Positions 8,229-17,017 of a DNA stretch of 64,000 bases are shown one piece after another. Position numbers and translations under genes: made by a program. Origin of the DNA: Flavobacterium suaedae (lineage in GTDB: Bacteria; Bacteroidota; Bacteroidia; Flavobacteriales; Flavobacteriaceae); contig NZ_BMJE01000006.1 in NCBI RefSeq assembly GCF_014642915.1, positions 155,236 through 219,235 on the forward strand, written 5' to 3'. The notes under the pieces are model-generated. The model saw only the letters and a list, made by a program, of their open reading frames with translations. It made no database searches and was not told where the DNA came from. How positions within the stretch are numbered: the stretch's first letter is position 1; every line of letters begins with the position of its first letter.

Positions 8229-9847
8229 TGATAGCAAAAACAGCCGATAAAATAAATACGATTGGAGGCTTCATACCTATTATAACACCCGATGGCGAAA
8301 TCATTTTAAAGTTCCGTACGCATGGAACCTGTTTCCCTGCACGTGCGGATGGCTACACCACCCGTCCATCGTATTTTCAAGTGCTTTCATACCCCACTGT
8401 AGATAACAAAGTATATATTGATTACAGTGATGGCACAGGCGAACACGAATATACATTTAAGCCAAATAACGATTTCAGGGGTATTTCTTTTCGATGTAAT
8501 AGTACATCAGACCCGACCCAAGTTGCTGTTAATACAGGTGTGTACGGAGTAAAACCAAATGATGGTTTTGGCGGAGGCGAATTTGGTTTACACTTTTACC
8601 AAGACTTAGCCAATGCAGAAAAAATAAACACGGTGGACCATGCTTATACACAGGAGCGCGATGTATATATACGCTTTGAAAACACAGCACAAATACAAAG
8701 TGTAATATTTTACAATATAGTATTACTGGGTACATTTCCATCATTGGCAAAGCTCCGTAACTTAACCGAACAAATGTTGATTTTAATGCCTGGTATAACT
8801 GCTTTCGAAAATCAGGCTTTAAGCACACTGTTACAGCGTATTTCATTAGCCGATTTAGGTATATCATCAAACACGTTGCCATTATGGATAAAGAACAGCC
8901 CCGTTAAAGATTTGAATATTGACAGCTATTTAGTTACCAATACCGCGCAAGAGTTTGAAACCGAAGTTATAGAACCCTTAAAAGATACCCTTGAAATTTT
9001 AAGCATGGATGGCGTACCTATGAACTATGCCCTTCCTGAAAGTTTCTCGGAAATGACTAAATTAAAAAGTTTCTCATTAGAGCGTGATTATGCTGCTGAA
9101 AACTTCGCGTTCCCGGCAGACCTGTCAACACTTACAGAATTTAAAATACTTAGCCTTAGTGAAAGGATAAAACTTCCGTTAGCACAGGTTAAAAGGTTTA
9201 TACATGAAGTGCCGACAACAGGTAAAAATATAAATATCCGCACATTTGGCGCAACACCTACAAGTAAAGATTTTGTTCTTGATGCTGATGACTATTCCGT
9301 TGAAGAACTTAACGCTTCTTACGGTAGGTGGAATAATGGTATACCGCCAACGTGTGTAGGACAAATGAAAGCATTAAAAAGAGTTACTATATATGGGAGT
9401 TATAACTATACAGTAGCTACCAGTTACAACCTAACCGGTTGGGGCGACTTTTCAGGAGCTACAGCACTTGAAAGCATATATTTTGACTGGCAACAGAAAA
9501 TGAACCTTAATTTCCCGGCTTGGCTCACTAACCTGCCAAACTTTAAAACATTTAGCTGTACCGCATCATTTGAAACACAGCAGGCGTTTGATGACTTTGT
9601 TGATAGTGTTTACAGCTTCGTTACGGCTAATGCTTCACTTGCAGCAGGGAATACACCCTTTAGGTATATGAATATAATTGCTTACGACAGCAGCCGAGCA
9701 GTTAACAGTTGGACACCTAGCGGAGTGTATCAAGAACCTGCGGGCTACGCGCAGAACAGTAGCAACGGAACCCCGACCACACCAATGGAAAAAATGTATT
9801 GTTTAATTAATAATTATAATCACTCATGGAATGTCAAACCTACATGA
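8228..9847 (+). CDS. Leucine-rich-repeat-like tail tip protein, probable receptor-binding
   Basis: A 539-aa protein. Residues 1-170 are a beta-rich attachment domain. From about residue 170 to 480 there are irregular repeats of the type LxxLxxLxLxxN with spaced hydrophobics (LPLWIKNSPVKDLNIDSYLV; LKDTLEILSMDGVP; MTKLKSFSLERDY; LTEFKILSLSERIK), which look like degenerate LRR or BspA-type repeats. LRR proteins at the distal end of a tail operon are usually host-range determinants. The 3' position after two fibre genes supports receptor binding; the ligand is unknown. Confidence 0.6.
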   Translation: MIAKTADKINTIGGFIPIITPDGEIILKFRTHGTCFPARADGYTTRPSYFQVLSYPTVDNKVYIDYSDGTGEHEYTFKPNNDFRGISFRCNSTSDPTQVAVNTGVYGVKPNDGFGGGEFGLHFYQDLANAEKINTVDHAYTQERDVYIRFENTAQIQSVIFYNIVLLGTFPSLAKLRNLTEQMLILMPGITAFENQALSTLLQRISLADLGISSNTLPLWIKNSPVKDLNIDSYLVTNTAQEFETEVIEPLKDTLEILSMDGVPMNYALPESFSEMTKLKSFSLERDYAAENFAFPADLSTLTEFKILSLSERIKLPLAQVKRFIHEVPTTGKNINIRTFGATPTSKDFVLDADDYSVEELNASYGRWNNGIPPTCVGQMKALKRVTIYGSYNYTVATSYNLTGWGDFSGATALESIYFDWQQKMNLNFPAWLTNLPNFKTFSCTASFETQQAFDDFVDSVYSFVTANASLAAGNTPFRYMNIIAYDSSRAVNSWTPSGVYQEPAGYAQNSSNGTPTTPMEKMYCLINNYNHSWNVKPT

Positions 9848-10023
9848 TTACCCACTACCAAAATGAAATAATCTCGGTAGTGCCTTACAATGGCGGTACC
9901 ATTTATGGTAACCCCGACAATTACAAATTAAAGACCAAGTGTGAAGCACTTGACTACTTTGCAGGCTTCGATAATTACGATAAGATTGAAGCACTGCCGG
10001 ACGACCAAAACTGTCCTTGCTAA
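9844..10023 (+). CDS. Small phage protein after tail tip gene
   Basis: A 59-aa protein starting at the ATG that overlaps the upstream stop by four bases (ATGA at 9844-9847), a translational coupling signal; a longer start at 9826 would overlap more and is less likely. The sequence (MITHYQNEIISVVPYNGGTI...) ends with cysteines NCPC. It could be a tail-fibre chaperone or an accessory of the tip protein, as in other phages, but I do not recognise it. It is the last gene of the tail operon, followed at once by a hairpin. Confidence 0.55.
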   Translation: MITHYQNEIISVVPYNGGTIYGNPDNYKLKTKCEALDYFAGFDNYDKIEALPDDQNCPC

Positions 10024-10029
10024 AAAGTT

Positions 10030-10050
10030 GGGGGATTTAAAAAGTCCCCC
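10030..10050 (+). terminator. Hairpin closing the tail operon
   Basis: GGGGGA at 10030-10035 pairs with TCCCCC at 10045-10050 around a 9-base AT-rich loop, 7 bp after the last tail gene. It is not followed by a clean T run, so it may be an imperfect terminator or a 3'-end stabiliser. Confidence 0.45.
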
Positions 10051-10064
10051 GACAAATTAAAAAA

Positions 10065-10161
10065 CTTCTCACGGTAATTTTAATTTAGCAACAAAGCCAC
10101 AGTCGGAGGACAAAAGTCTTCTGGTTGTGGCTTTGTTATGTCTAATAATTACCGTGAGAGG
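10065..10161 (+). ncRNA. Long RNA-like hairpin between tail operon and methylase
   Basis: The 97-base stretch folds on itself. The outer stem pairs CTCACGGTAATT (10068-10079) with AATTACCGTGAG (10148-10159). After an internal loop, ACAAAGCCACA (10091-10101) pairs with TGTGGCTTTGT. This runs without a break into ten more pairs, four of them G-U, closed by an AAAA loop at about 10112-10115. G-U pairs in the apical stem suggest selection on RNA rather than DNA. It could be a small RNA, a processing signal or a methylase leader; no T run follows. Confidence 0.6.
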
Positions 10162-10195
10162 TGCAAATATAATCAATCATCAATCAATAAACGAA

Positions 10196-11015
10196 ATGAA
10201 TAAAAAAGTGTTTACAAGTGCTCCTTTGCCATTTATGGGGCAAAAAAGAAGATTTATTAAAGAATTTAAAAGCATATTAGAAACATACCCAAAATGGTAT
10301 ATATGTTGACCTGTTCGGCGGTAGTGGCTTGCTTTCGCATACTGTAAAAGCCAAATACCCTGATGCTACAGTTGTTTATAACGATTATGATAATTATAGT
10401 GAACGTCTTGCAAATGTTTCTAAGACAAACAAACTGTTAAACGATTTACGTGCTATTGTAGGAAGTTTTAAACGAGAAGCAAGGCTAACACCCGATTTAA
10501 GGGTAAAAGTTTTAGAGAGAGTAAAAAAAGACGATGATAGCGGTTATGTTGACTACATAACACTATCTAGTTCTTTAATGTTCAGTATGAAGTACGTGCT
10601 GAACTATGAACAACTGGAAAAAGAGGCACTCTACAACAACGTTAAAAAGAATGATTACGTTGTTAAAGGCTATCTTGACGGCTTAGAAGTGGTAAGAGCA
10701 GATTATAAAGAACTATTTGCTCAGTATAAAGACTGCGATAATGTAGTATTCTTGGTTGACCCTCCGTACCTATCAACAGAGGCAGGAACGTATAAGAATT
10801 ACTGGAAATTGGGCGACTATCTCGATGTGCTTAACGTTTTAAAATGTAATAATTACTTCTATTTCACATCAAATAAATCGCATATACTGGAACTATGTGA
10901 ATGGGTAGAAACCAATACAGGTGGTGTAAATCCTTTTAACGGTGCTACTATGAGTACAACAGCGAACCAAATGAGCTACACAGCTAGTTACACGGATATA
11001 ATGTTGTATAAATAA
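10196..11015 (+). pseudogene. Prophage DNA N6-adenine methylase (Dam/D12 class), frameshifted
   Basis: The gene is split. From the ATG at 10196 the frame gives MNKKVFTSAPLPFMGQKRRF (motif X region) and stops at 10307-10309. The next frame resumes with VDLFGGSG (SAM-binding motif I, about 10305-10328), and further on DPPY (catalytic motif IV, near 10759-10770). Joining the frames within the TATATAT run at 10297-10304 restores ...PKWYIYVDLFGGSG, so one missing TA unit (or one extra base) explains the break. An intact enzyme would methylate adenine to protect phage DNA, comparable in position to Mu mom. A sequencing error remains possible. Confidence 0.75.
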
Positions 11016-11018
11016 ATA

Positions 11019-11044
11019 AAAAGCCCCTTAGTAGGGGCTTTTTT
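11019..11044 (+). terminator. Rho-independent terminator after the methylase
   Basis: AGCCCCT (11022-11028) and AGGGGCT (11033-11039) form a 7-bp stem with a TAGT loop, preceded by A's and followed by six T's. It ends transcription 3 bp after the methylase stop and marks the last recognisable phage gene. Confidence 0.9.
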
Positions 11045-11139
11045 GATAATACGTGTCGCGGTGCATAGCGTTATCCTTAACGGCGTGTTGATGTCCATAC
11101 GGTATTATTCTATAGCAAATATAGTGTTTAAATAATTTA

Positions 11140-11147
11140 TATATTTG
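11140..11147 (+). promoter_or_regulatory. -7 box TATATTTG ahead of candidate small RNA
   Basis: TATATTTG matches the Bacteroidota -7 consensus TAnnTTTG. No clear TTG lies at the -33 spacing. A transcript started about 6-8 bases later would run into the terminator at 11267-11292. Confidence 0.4.
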
Positions 11148-11150
11148 CAT

Positions 11151-11292
11151 ATACTTATCCCATAAGGGTGCGCTGTAGGTTGAAAAGGAAAAGAAGGCGT
11201 TAAAAAGTATTGCTCTTTGCCACCTGAATACTTAAGGAACAATACATAAGTATAACAGTATATAGTAAAACCGCCACAGTGGCGGTTTTTTT
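11151..11292 (+). ncRNA. Candidate small RNA, about 140 nt, with own promoter and terminator
   Basis: The stretch has no ORF of useful length. It begins near a TAnnTTTG box and ends at a strong terminator: CCGCCA/TGGCGG stem at 11271-11285 with flanking A4 and T7. ATACTTAT (11151-11158) pairs with ATAAGTAT (11246-11253), and GTATTG (11207-11212) with CAATAC (11240-11245), giving a closed outer stem with a large 5' bulge. A 6S-type RNA (a 6S-Flavo family is known in Flavobacteria) is one possibility; a covariance model search would settle it. Confidence 0.45.
11267..11292 (+). terminator. Terminator of the candidate small RNA
   Basis: AAAACCGCCA pairs with TGGCGGTTTT around a 3-base loop and is followed by a T run. 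It does not end any annotated gene on the plus strand, which is why a small transcript is proposed upstream. Confidence 0.85.
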
Positions 11293-11330
11293 ATGTTTTA
11301 AATACAGTTTAAACGCTGATTAAATTTAGT

Positions 11331-11338
11331 TATATTTG
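11331..11338 (+). promoter_or_regulatory. Orphan -7 box TATATTTG facing the DUF4249 gene
   Basis: A second TAnnTTTG match points rightward toward the 3' end of a minus-strand gene, with only a 9-codon ORF after it. It may be the leftover promoter of a gene displaced when the downstream locus arrived, or chance in AT-rich DNA. Confidence 0.25.
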
Positions 11339-11438
11339 TGTGAAAAAAGTGAAATTTGGTTTTTAATTTAGTGAAATTTCGATTTTGCGATTATAAATTC
11401 CAAACACGCACTATCATCCCTTAAACCGACTTTCTATA

Positions 11439-12275
11439 CTATTCAATCGTATATGATGTAGTATCAAATTCGCTTAGCCTAAAATATCCCAATACTTCTT
11501 CGTTGGGATCATTGACATTGATACAATTTCCCTTTAACTGTACCGGAGTAGTTGGAAAAGGTCCGTTGTCCTCACTTCCAGATTGTTGGATGAATATGTT
11601 CAAATAGTCATAATAACGTTGTGAAATACCATACACATTTATATCTACAGTTGCTCCGGTTACATAGTTATCATTATCGTTCTCAATAAAATTTTCATTG
11701 CCATCTGTAAATTCATCGCTAATCACAGCAAGGGACGGTATTGGTAAATTGGACGGAATAAATTCACCCAAATAATAGTTTTCAACACCTGCTGGATCAT
11801 CAAAAAATACTTGAAGTTGAATTTCTGAGTCATCACCAGAACCTTCAACTCCTTGCTCCACTCGATTAATATCTGATACTGCAATCAAGGTTTCGGTTGC
11901 CGTGTAGGAATTTCCGTTGTAAAGAATTTCCAAAGTGTAGGATGCATTTAATTCAGGAACGAAGTCGGTTGCCGTGTAACTACCATTATTCTGGTCAAAA
12001 AACACAAATATGGATCCGTCGTTCTCTTTCGTTACCGTTACTGATGCTCCTGTAACAGGGACATCTCGATTGTTATCAAAATAAGCAGTTGATTCTCTTA
12101 GATAAATAGTCTGTGTTTCTCCCGAAGTGCCTTTTTGCCAGTTAATAGACGCATCAACCACTAATCGTGCGCCGCCGTTTGGAACATCTACATCTATGAC
12201 ATCGGTACAAGAGCTTAATAATCCTATTAGTATGAGGAGTGCCCCTAATTTGTTATAAAAATTTATACGTTTCAT
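11439..12275 (-). CDS. DUF4249-family outer-membrane lipoprotein
   Basis: A 278-aa protein with a lipoprotein signal: a basic start, a hydrophobic core (LGALLILIGLLSSC) and the lipobox cysteine at residue 23. Residues 35-140 look like an Ig/carboxypeptidase-regulatory-type beta domain (VTGASVTVTKENDGSIFVFF), and the rest is beta-rich and acidic. DUF4249 lipoproteins are partners of TonB receptors in Bacteroidota and probably cap the barrel for substrate capture. It starts 5 bp after the receptor gene, so both are one operon. The substrate cannot be read from sequence. Confidence 0.85.
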   Translation of the reverse strand: MKRINFYNKLGALLILIGLLSSCTDVIDVDVPNGGARLVVDASINWQKGTSGETQTIYLRESTAYFDNNRDVPVTGASVTVTKENDGSIFVFFDQNNGSYTATDFVPELNASYTLEILYNGNSYTATETLIAVSDINRVEQGVEGSGDDSEIQLQVFFDDPAGVENYYLGEFIPSNLPIPSLAVISDEFTDGNENFIENDNDNYVTGATVDINVYGISQRYYDYLNIFIQQSGSEDNGPFPTTPVQLKGNCINVNDPNEEVLGYFRLSEFDTTSYTIE

Positions 12276-12280
12276 TATTT

Positions 12281-14689
12281 TTAGAATTTAAAGTTGTAGG
12301 TTACTGAAGGAACAATACCAAATATGGAAGTACGAGTGGCTTCATTAATGCCTGTCTCCTGGTTTTGGCCAAAGGAAATAGAGGCTGCATTCATTCGGTT
12401 ATAAGCGTTGTATATACCGAATACCCATTCGCCTTGCCATTTTCTATCTTTATTTTTTCGAGGTGTTAGGGTTGCGGAAAGATCTAACCTGTGGTAGGCC
12501 GGCAGTCGGTCTGCATTCCTTTCAGAATAAGTAGCCACGGATAATCCGTTATATATAAACTGTCCGTTAGGATAGGTAACAGGTCGTCCTGTCTGGAATA
12601 CCATATTGGCCCCAAATCGCCACTTTTCGTTGAGTTTGTAACTTCCGGTAAACGAAAAGTCGTGAGTTCTGTCCCAGTTAGAGCTATACCATTTCCCATC
12701 GTTAATGCCCAATCCGCCTGCTGCTCCGCCTGGTGTACGCTGTTGTGATTTTGACAATGTGTATGAGATCCAGCCTGTAAAATCGCCTTTATTTTTTCGC
12801 AATAAAAATTCTAATCCATAGGCACGGGCTTCACCAGTTAAAATTTCGGTTTCAATAGTGTTTTGGGCTATAAGTTCTGCGCCATTGATATAATCTACCC
12901 GATTGTCAATTGTTTTGTAATAGGCTTCAGCTTCAATCGAAAACATATTTTCCTTGAAATTTCTGAAGTAACCTACAGCATATTGATCTGCAATTTGTGG
13001 TTTAATAAACTTTCCGCTAGGTGCCCAAACATCTAATGGAGTAGCTGATGTGGTGTTGGAAATTAAATGCAGGTATTGAGCCATTCGGTTATAACTGGCT
13101 TTCAAAGAAGATTTCTCATTTAGCTGATATGAAAGTGCCAACCGAGGTTCTAAATTGTTGAATGTAGCTATACTTTTTCCCTTGCCGAACTCGGTACTCG
13201 AAATAGGGTCGGCACGTTCATAAATGCCCAACTCTTCGTTGTAAACTACTGGTAAATTATTAGCGTAATTGTTTAAGGTTTGCTTTCCTAGTCTATTGAA
13301 GTAACTGAAACGTAAGCCATATTGAGCGGTGAGCTTATCAGAAATTTTATGTTCTAAACCTGCATACACTCCAGCTTCTAAAGCAAATTTGTTATCTAAT
13401 TTCTCTGGATTAACGCCTGATTTTTCATCTAAAGGATTAAGTTTTCCTGGGTTAAAGTTGTAATAAATACCACTTACTCCAAAATCAAATTTTAATTTTT
13501 CGCTTGCATAATACCCTAAATCATAGCGTATATTATAATTGTTGATATCCGACTTCCAATCAATTCCTTCAATGGGAATTTCCAGGTTGTAATTATATCG
13601 ACTGTATATTAAGGATGCATTGGAGAATAACTTGTTATTGAAGATATGGTTCCATCTCAAGTTTCCTGAGAGATTTCCGTATGAATTCGTAAAAATTCCT
13701 TCCAGGTCAAAGTTGTCATTGCCCAAATAACCAGATAAATATAGTCTGTTTTTTTCGTCGATTTCATAATTTGTTTTCAGGTTCAAATCGTAAAATCCGG
13801 CTCTACTATCTTCACCAGCTAAGGCTAAAAATATATTGGCATAAGCAGCTCTACCGGCCATTAAAAACGAGCCTTTGTCTTTAAACATTGGCCCTTCTGC
13901 CGCCAGACGACTGGAAATAGCACCAATTCCGCCAGTGAGTTCATATTCTTTACTATTTCCGTCTTTTTGACGTATATCCAATACCGAAGAAGCTCTTCCT
14001 CCATAGCGTGCAGGAATGCCCCCTTTATAAAGTTTAACATCCTTAATAGCATCAGCATTGAATACGGAGAAGAAACCAAACAAATGGGAGGCGTTGTAAA
14101 TAATAGCTTCATCCAAGAGAATTAGGTTTTGGTCTTCTGCACCACCGCGTACATTGAAGCCCGAGGCACCTTCGCCGGCGTTAGTAACACCGGGTAGCAA
14201 TTGAATGGACTTGATCAAATCTACTTCACCCAAAACAACAGGTATTTGTTTAATATCCTTCGTTGAGAGTTTTGCTACACTCATTTGTGGTGTCCGAAGG
14301 TCTACTTTCTTTGATTCTTCGGATGTAATGATTACTTCATCCAATTCAGTGGCATCTTCTTTAAGTTCAATGTCTAACTTTTGGTCAGCGTTCAAGTTTA
14401 TATCCCTTTCAAAAGTTGTAAATCCTAAGTAGGAAATGATTAAGGTATAATTACCTTCCGGCGCTGTGATAGAATAAAAACCATACTCGTTTGTAGTACT
14501 TCCAATTGATGTACCTTTTAAAAGGACAGTTACCCCCAAAAGTGTTTCACCGTTGGCAATATCTTTAACTACACCACTAACTGTATGTTTTGTTTGTGCA
14601 AAAAAGATTACCGGACACAACATCATCATCACAAATAAGGCAAGTCCTTTTCTTGACCTTAAGGGGTTTAATTGCTTTGTTTTTGTCAT
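12281..14689 (-). CDS. TonB-dependent outer-membrane receptor
   Basis: An 802-aa receptor with a signal peptide (residues 1-32), a carboxypeptidase-D-like N-terminal domain (GVVKDIANGETLLGVTVLLK, YGFYSI...), a plug domain (residues 125-230: VDLIKSIQLLPGV, GFNVRGGAEDQNLILLDEA, GGIPARYGGRASSVLDIRQ) and a 22-strand-type barrel ending in aromatic F at the C-terminus (SVTYNFKF). It imports an unknown ligand, powered by ExbBD-TonB. It is co-transcribed with the DUF4249 lipoprotein. Two direct repeats upstream (14,774 and 14,870) may be control sites. Confidence 0.92.
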   Translation of the reverse strand: MTKTKQLNPLRSRKGLALFVMMMLCPVIFFAQTKHTVSGVVKDIANGETLLGVTVLLKGTSIGSTTNEYGFYSITAPEGNYTLIISYLGFTTFERDINLNADQKLDIELKEDATELDEVIITSEESKKVDLRTPQMSVAKLSTKDIKQIPVVLGEVDLIKSIQLLPGVTNAGEGASGFNVRGGAEDQNLILLDEAIIYNASHLFGFFSVFNADAIKDVKLYKGGIPARYGGRASSVLDIRQKDGNSKEYELTGGIGAISSRLAAEGPMFKDKGSFLMAGRAAYANIFLALAGEDSRAGFYDLNLKTNYEIDEKNRLYLSGYLGNDNFDLEGIFTNSYGNLSGNLRWNHIFNNKLFSNASLIYSRYNYNLEIPIEGIDWKSDINNYNIRYDLGYYASEKLKFDFGVSGIYYNFNPGKLNPLDEKSGVNPEKLDNKFALEAGVYAGLEHKISDKLTAQYGLRFSYFNRLGKQTLNNYANNLPVVYNEELGIYERADPISSTEFGKGKSIATFNNLEPRLALSYQLNEKSSLKASYNRMAQYLHLISNTTSATPLDVWAPSGKFIKPQIADQYAVGYFRNFKENMFSIEAEAYYKTIDNRVDYINGAELIAQNTIETEILTGEARAYGLEFLLRKNKGDFTGWISYTLSKSQQRTPGGAAGGLGINDGKWYSSNWDRTHDFSFTGSYKLNEKWRFGANMVFQTGRPVTYPNGQFIYNGLSVATYSERNADRLPAYHRLDLSATLTPRKNKDRKWQGEWVFGIYNAYNRMNAASISFGQNQETGINEATRTSIFGIVPSVTYNFKF

Positions 14690-15208
14690 AATTATTAAAA
14701 ATTTTTAGATTAAGGTTTTCATTCAACCGGGATAAAATTAGACTTGTATGCATAGCAATTAAAATGAAGTAGGTTTTGAATACGCTTTCAGTACTTGTTC
14801 ATTATAGTTTTTAGATTAAATAACTGATTTTCATATTTTTAAGTTTTAATTATTGTGGGTTTTAAAAGGTTCTAAATGCGCTTTTCGTACTTGGAAAAGC
14901 CCTAATTGAAGAATTTGTGGCTTTTTTGCTTTTGAAGTGGTGATGATTTGTCAGTTGAAGTTTTGGCTTAAAAAACTAGGCTAATGCAATTAACCCATTG
15001 CTTATTTGGCAATATTATTTGAAGCTATCCATTTCCATATACCCACGTTCATACTCCCATTATATTAATATTTAGGAAATGTATGTAAGTATATAATCCG
15101 ATACCCGGTAGAAAGAAGAAGCTTCTTTTAATTTCTAAAAGATTTTTTGAAAACTGATTTGCAATGTGATTCTTCTTTGAAGTATGGAATAAGGAGAAAA
15201 GGTAAGAT
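14690..15208. other. Intergenic control region of the TonB receptor operon
   Basis: These 519 bases lie between the AraC-type regulator and the receptor gene, both on the minus strand. No ORF is credible. Two imperfect direct repeats are described separately. I see no clear minus-strand TAnnTTTG box. The length suggests a complex promoter or leader. Confidence 0.5.
14774..14893. repeat. Pair of imperfect 24-bp direct repeats upstream of TonB receptor
   Basis: TTTTGAATACGCTTTCAGTACTTG is approximated at 14774-14797 and again at 14870-14893 as TTCTAAATGCGCTTTTCGTACTTG-like sequence; 18 of 24 positions agree, 96 bp apart. Common core: CGCTTT then GTACTTG. Directly repeated, non-palindromic sites are the usual target form for AraC-type regulators, and such a gene lies just upstream. 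Confidence 0.4.
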
Positions 15209-16273
15209 CTAAGCGATTGAAGTTAATGACTTTTTAAAATCACTAGGAGTAACCCCATATATTTTTTTAAAGGTAGTGTTGAAAGAAGATTTAGATTTGA
15301 AACCAACTTCATTGGCAATGCCCATAATAGAATAATTCTTAAACTTATCATCCTTTAGACATTCTACAAATTCTTCAGCTCTATATTTATTCATACAATC
15401 CTGAAAATTGGATTTTAAATACACATTCAAGACTTCAGATAAATATTGTCTTGGAATACCCATTTTTTGAGCTACTTGGTTCACCGTTATATTGCTATTG
15501 GTATAAAGCTTCTCATTCTCCATAAGCCTTAAAAATTCCCTTTTATAAGCCTCTGCTTTGGATTTACTAAGACTTGAAGTTTTATAGGTCTTGGTATCGG
15601 CCTTTGGTAGTACAGATTTTGGTGATACAACAAGCTTAAATAAAATCATATATAGAAGTACCGCTGATAATCCGATTAACCCATAACTTTCGAAAAATGA
15701 GAGATTATTATGATCGTTCGTTATGATAAATGAAATTTCGTGTATTAGATGCAATAAAGCATAAGGCACTATAAAAAATAGCATCCATCTTTCCTTTTTG
15801 TTTTTGATGATGTCATAAATAGTATAACCTAAATAAATCAATAGGGTGACGCCTGCCAGAATTTCTCCTATAATTAACCATATGTTTTCGCCAAAGTCAT
15901 TGAAGTCTTCTACAATTTGAAGCGTAATAAAAAATAAATAAGGGATAAAATATAGAAAATCCCTGAGTTGAAATTTATCCTGTTTTGAGTTGTGATACTT
16001 TATAAGTAAAAAGAAAAGTGTAATTATTAATGGAGACTGGAAAAAATACCAATTGGCATTAGGAAGAAAAAGGTTAAAATCATCATCTCCAATTACATTT
16101 AAAAGTAATGAAATGATTGTTCCTAAAAGCAATAAGAAATTTACCCGCTTGTAACTTTCTTGTTTAACAATCAGTACGCTTAAAAGAAACAATCCCTGCG
16201 TAAGGGCGATTATTTGAATTATTTCTAACATAAATAATAGAACACTTTCTCCGAACAGGCTAAAATAATTCAA
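15209..16273 (-). CDS. Membrane-anchored AraC-family transcription regulator (7TM-HTH type)
   Basis: A 354-aa protein. Residues 1-225 contain about seven hydrophobic helices (LFMLEIIQIIALTQGLFLLS; FLLLLGTIISLLLNVIG; LIITLFFLLI and others), and residues 255-354 hold an AraC DNA-binding domain with two helix-turn-helix units (ITVNQVAQKMGIPRQYLSEVL and YSIMGIANEVGFKSKSSFNT, ending FKKIYGVTPSDFKK). Proteins of this type link a membrane signal to transcription. It is upstream of and codirectional with the TonB receptor, so it likely regulates that operon. Confidence 0.85.
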   Translation of the reverse strand: MNYFSLFGESVLLFMLEIIQIIALTQGLFLLSVLIVKQESYKRVNFLLLLGTIISLLLNVIGDDDFNLFLPNANWYFFQSPLIITLFFLLIKYHNSKQDKFQLRDFLYFIPYLFFITLQIVEDFNDFGENIWLIIGEILAGVTLLIYLGYTIYDIIKNKKERWMLFFIVPYALLHLIHEISFIITNDHNNLSFFESYGLIGLSAVLLYMILFKLVVSPKSVLPKADTKTYKTSSLSKSKAEAYKREFLRLMENEKLYTNSNITVNQVAQKMGIPRQYLSEVLNVYLKSNFQDCMNKYRAEEFVECLKDDKFKNYSIMGIANEVGFKSKSSFNTTFKKIYGVTPSDFKKSLTSIA

Positions 16274-16897
16274 TAAAACTAAAATCGATTGAAAATGTTT
16301 TTAAAATAAGTGAAATCAAACATTCCATCAAAAACTTGATTATCAATCTATTTCCTTGAACTATTATATACATTTTTCAGATTCATATCTATTAGGTAAC
16401 GGAAATTTTGACGAATGATTATGATTGGCTTTTAATATTTTGCAACTTGAACTTAATTTTTTGTCTTTAACATCTACAAAGGCAATAATCTGGTTCGTAT
16501 GTTTTCCTAGGGTTTGAAAAATCCTCTTTTATAGCTGGAGCCACAATAATGAATGACAGTAGCCTTATATCTTAATAATTCAGTTAAACTATTCATTTAT
16601 ATGACTGAATTGGTTGATTTTTTCTGTTACGGATTCTGAAAATATTATTACAATCTGCCAAATTAAAATTCCAAGTAACCTCTTTTATTAATAAGTTCAA
16701 ATACCTTGTTAAAGTTTTAAACTTATTTTCCTTTGTATTTATGGGAAGAGAATTGTTTTTTGCGTTATTTTAATTTCATTAAACAAAAATAATTTTTGTT
16801 TAAAATAGTGTCATTCAAAAGTATTTCATAAGATTTATCCCTTATTTATATATTTAGCTAACTTTACAAAAAATATTCTTGAAGCGTTTTGCTTTAA
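16274..16897. other. AT-rich gap before the mobile element, no gene seen
   Basis: About 620 bases with stop codons in all frames at short intervals. A TAACTTTA box near 16858-16865 could serve as a -7 element for the structured RNA and 69-aa gene downstream; an identical TAACTTTAC string occurs ahead of the primase gene. The left edge of the mobilizable element probably lies here, but no direct repeat or tRNA marks it. Confidence 0.35.
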
Positions 16898-16902
16898 GTC
16901 CG

Positions 16903-17009
16903 GCACTGAAACTTAGGAACTTTCGATAACAGCAGGACAACAAGTGAAGAACGCTCATGCTACTGCGTGGGCGCACTTATTGTTGTTGGGTTTCCTAAGA
17001 CCTCAGTGC
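16903..17009 (+). ncRNA. Structured RNA leader or small RNA, 107-nt imperfect hairpin
   Basis: GCACTGA (16903-16909) pairs with TCAGTGC (17003-17009); CTTAGGAA (16912-16919) pairs with TTCCTAAG (16992-16999); ACAAC-AAGTG (16937-16946) pairs with CACTT-att-GTTGT (16974-16986). A small ACGC/GCGT helix sits inside. Arms of this length and quality are unlikely by chance in AT-rich DNA, and GC content is higher than the surroundings. It lies 60 bp upstream of the 69-aa gene. Confidence 0.6.
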
Positions 17010-17017
17010 TATAAGTT

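Noticed and set aside
10127..10309. 60-aa ORF starting in the long hairpin
   Set aside because: Only the part from the ATG at 10196 fits the methylase; the first 23 codons lie within the hairpin arm and are not conserved-looking.
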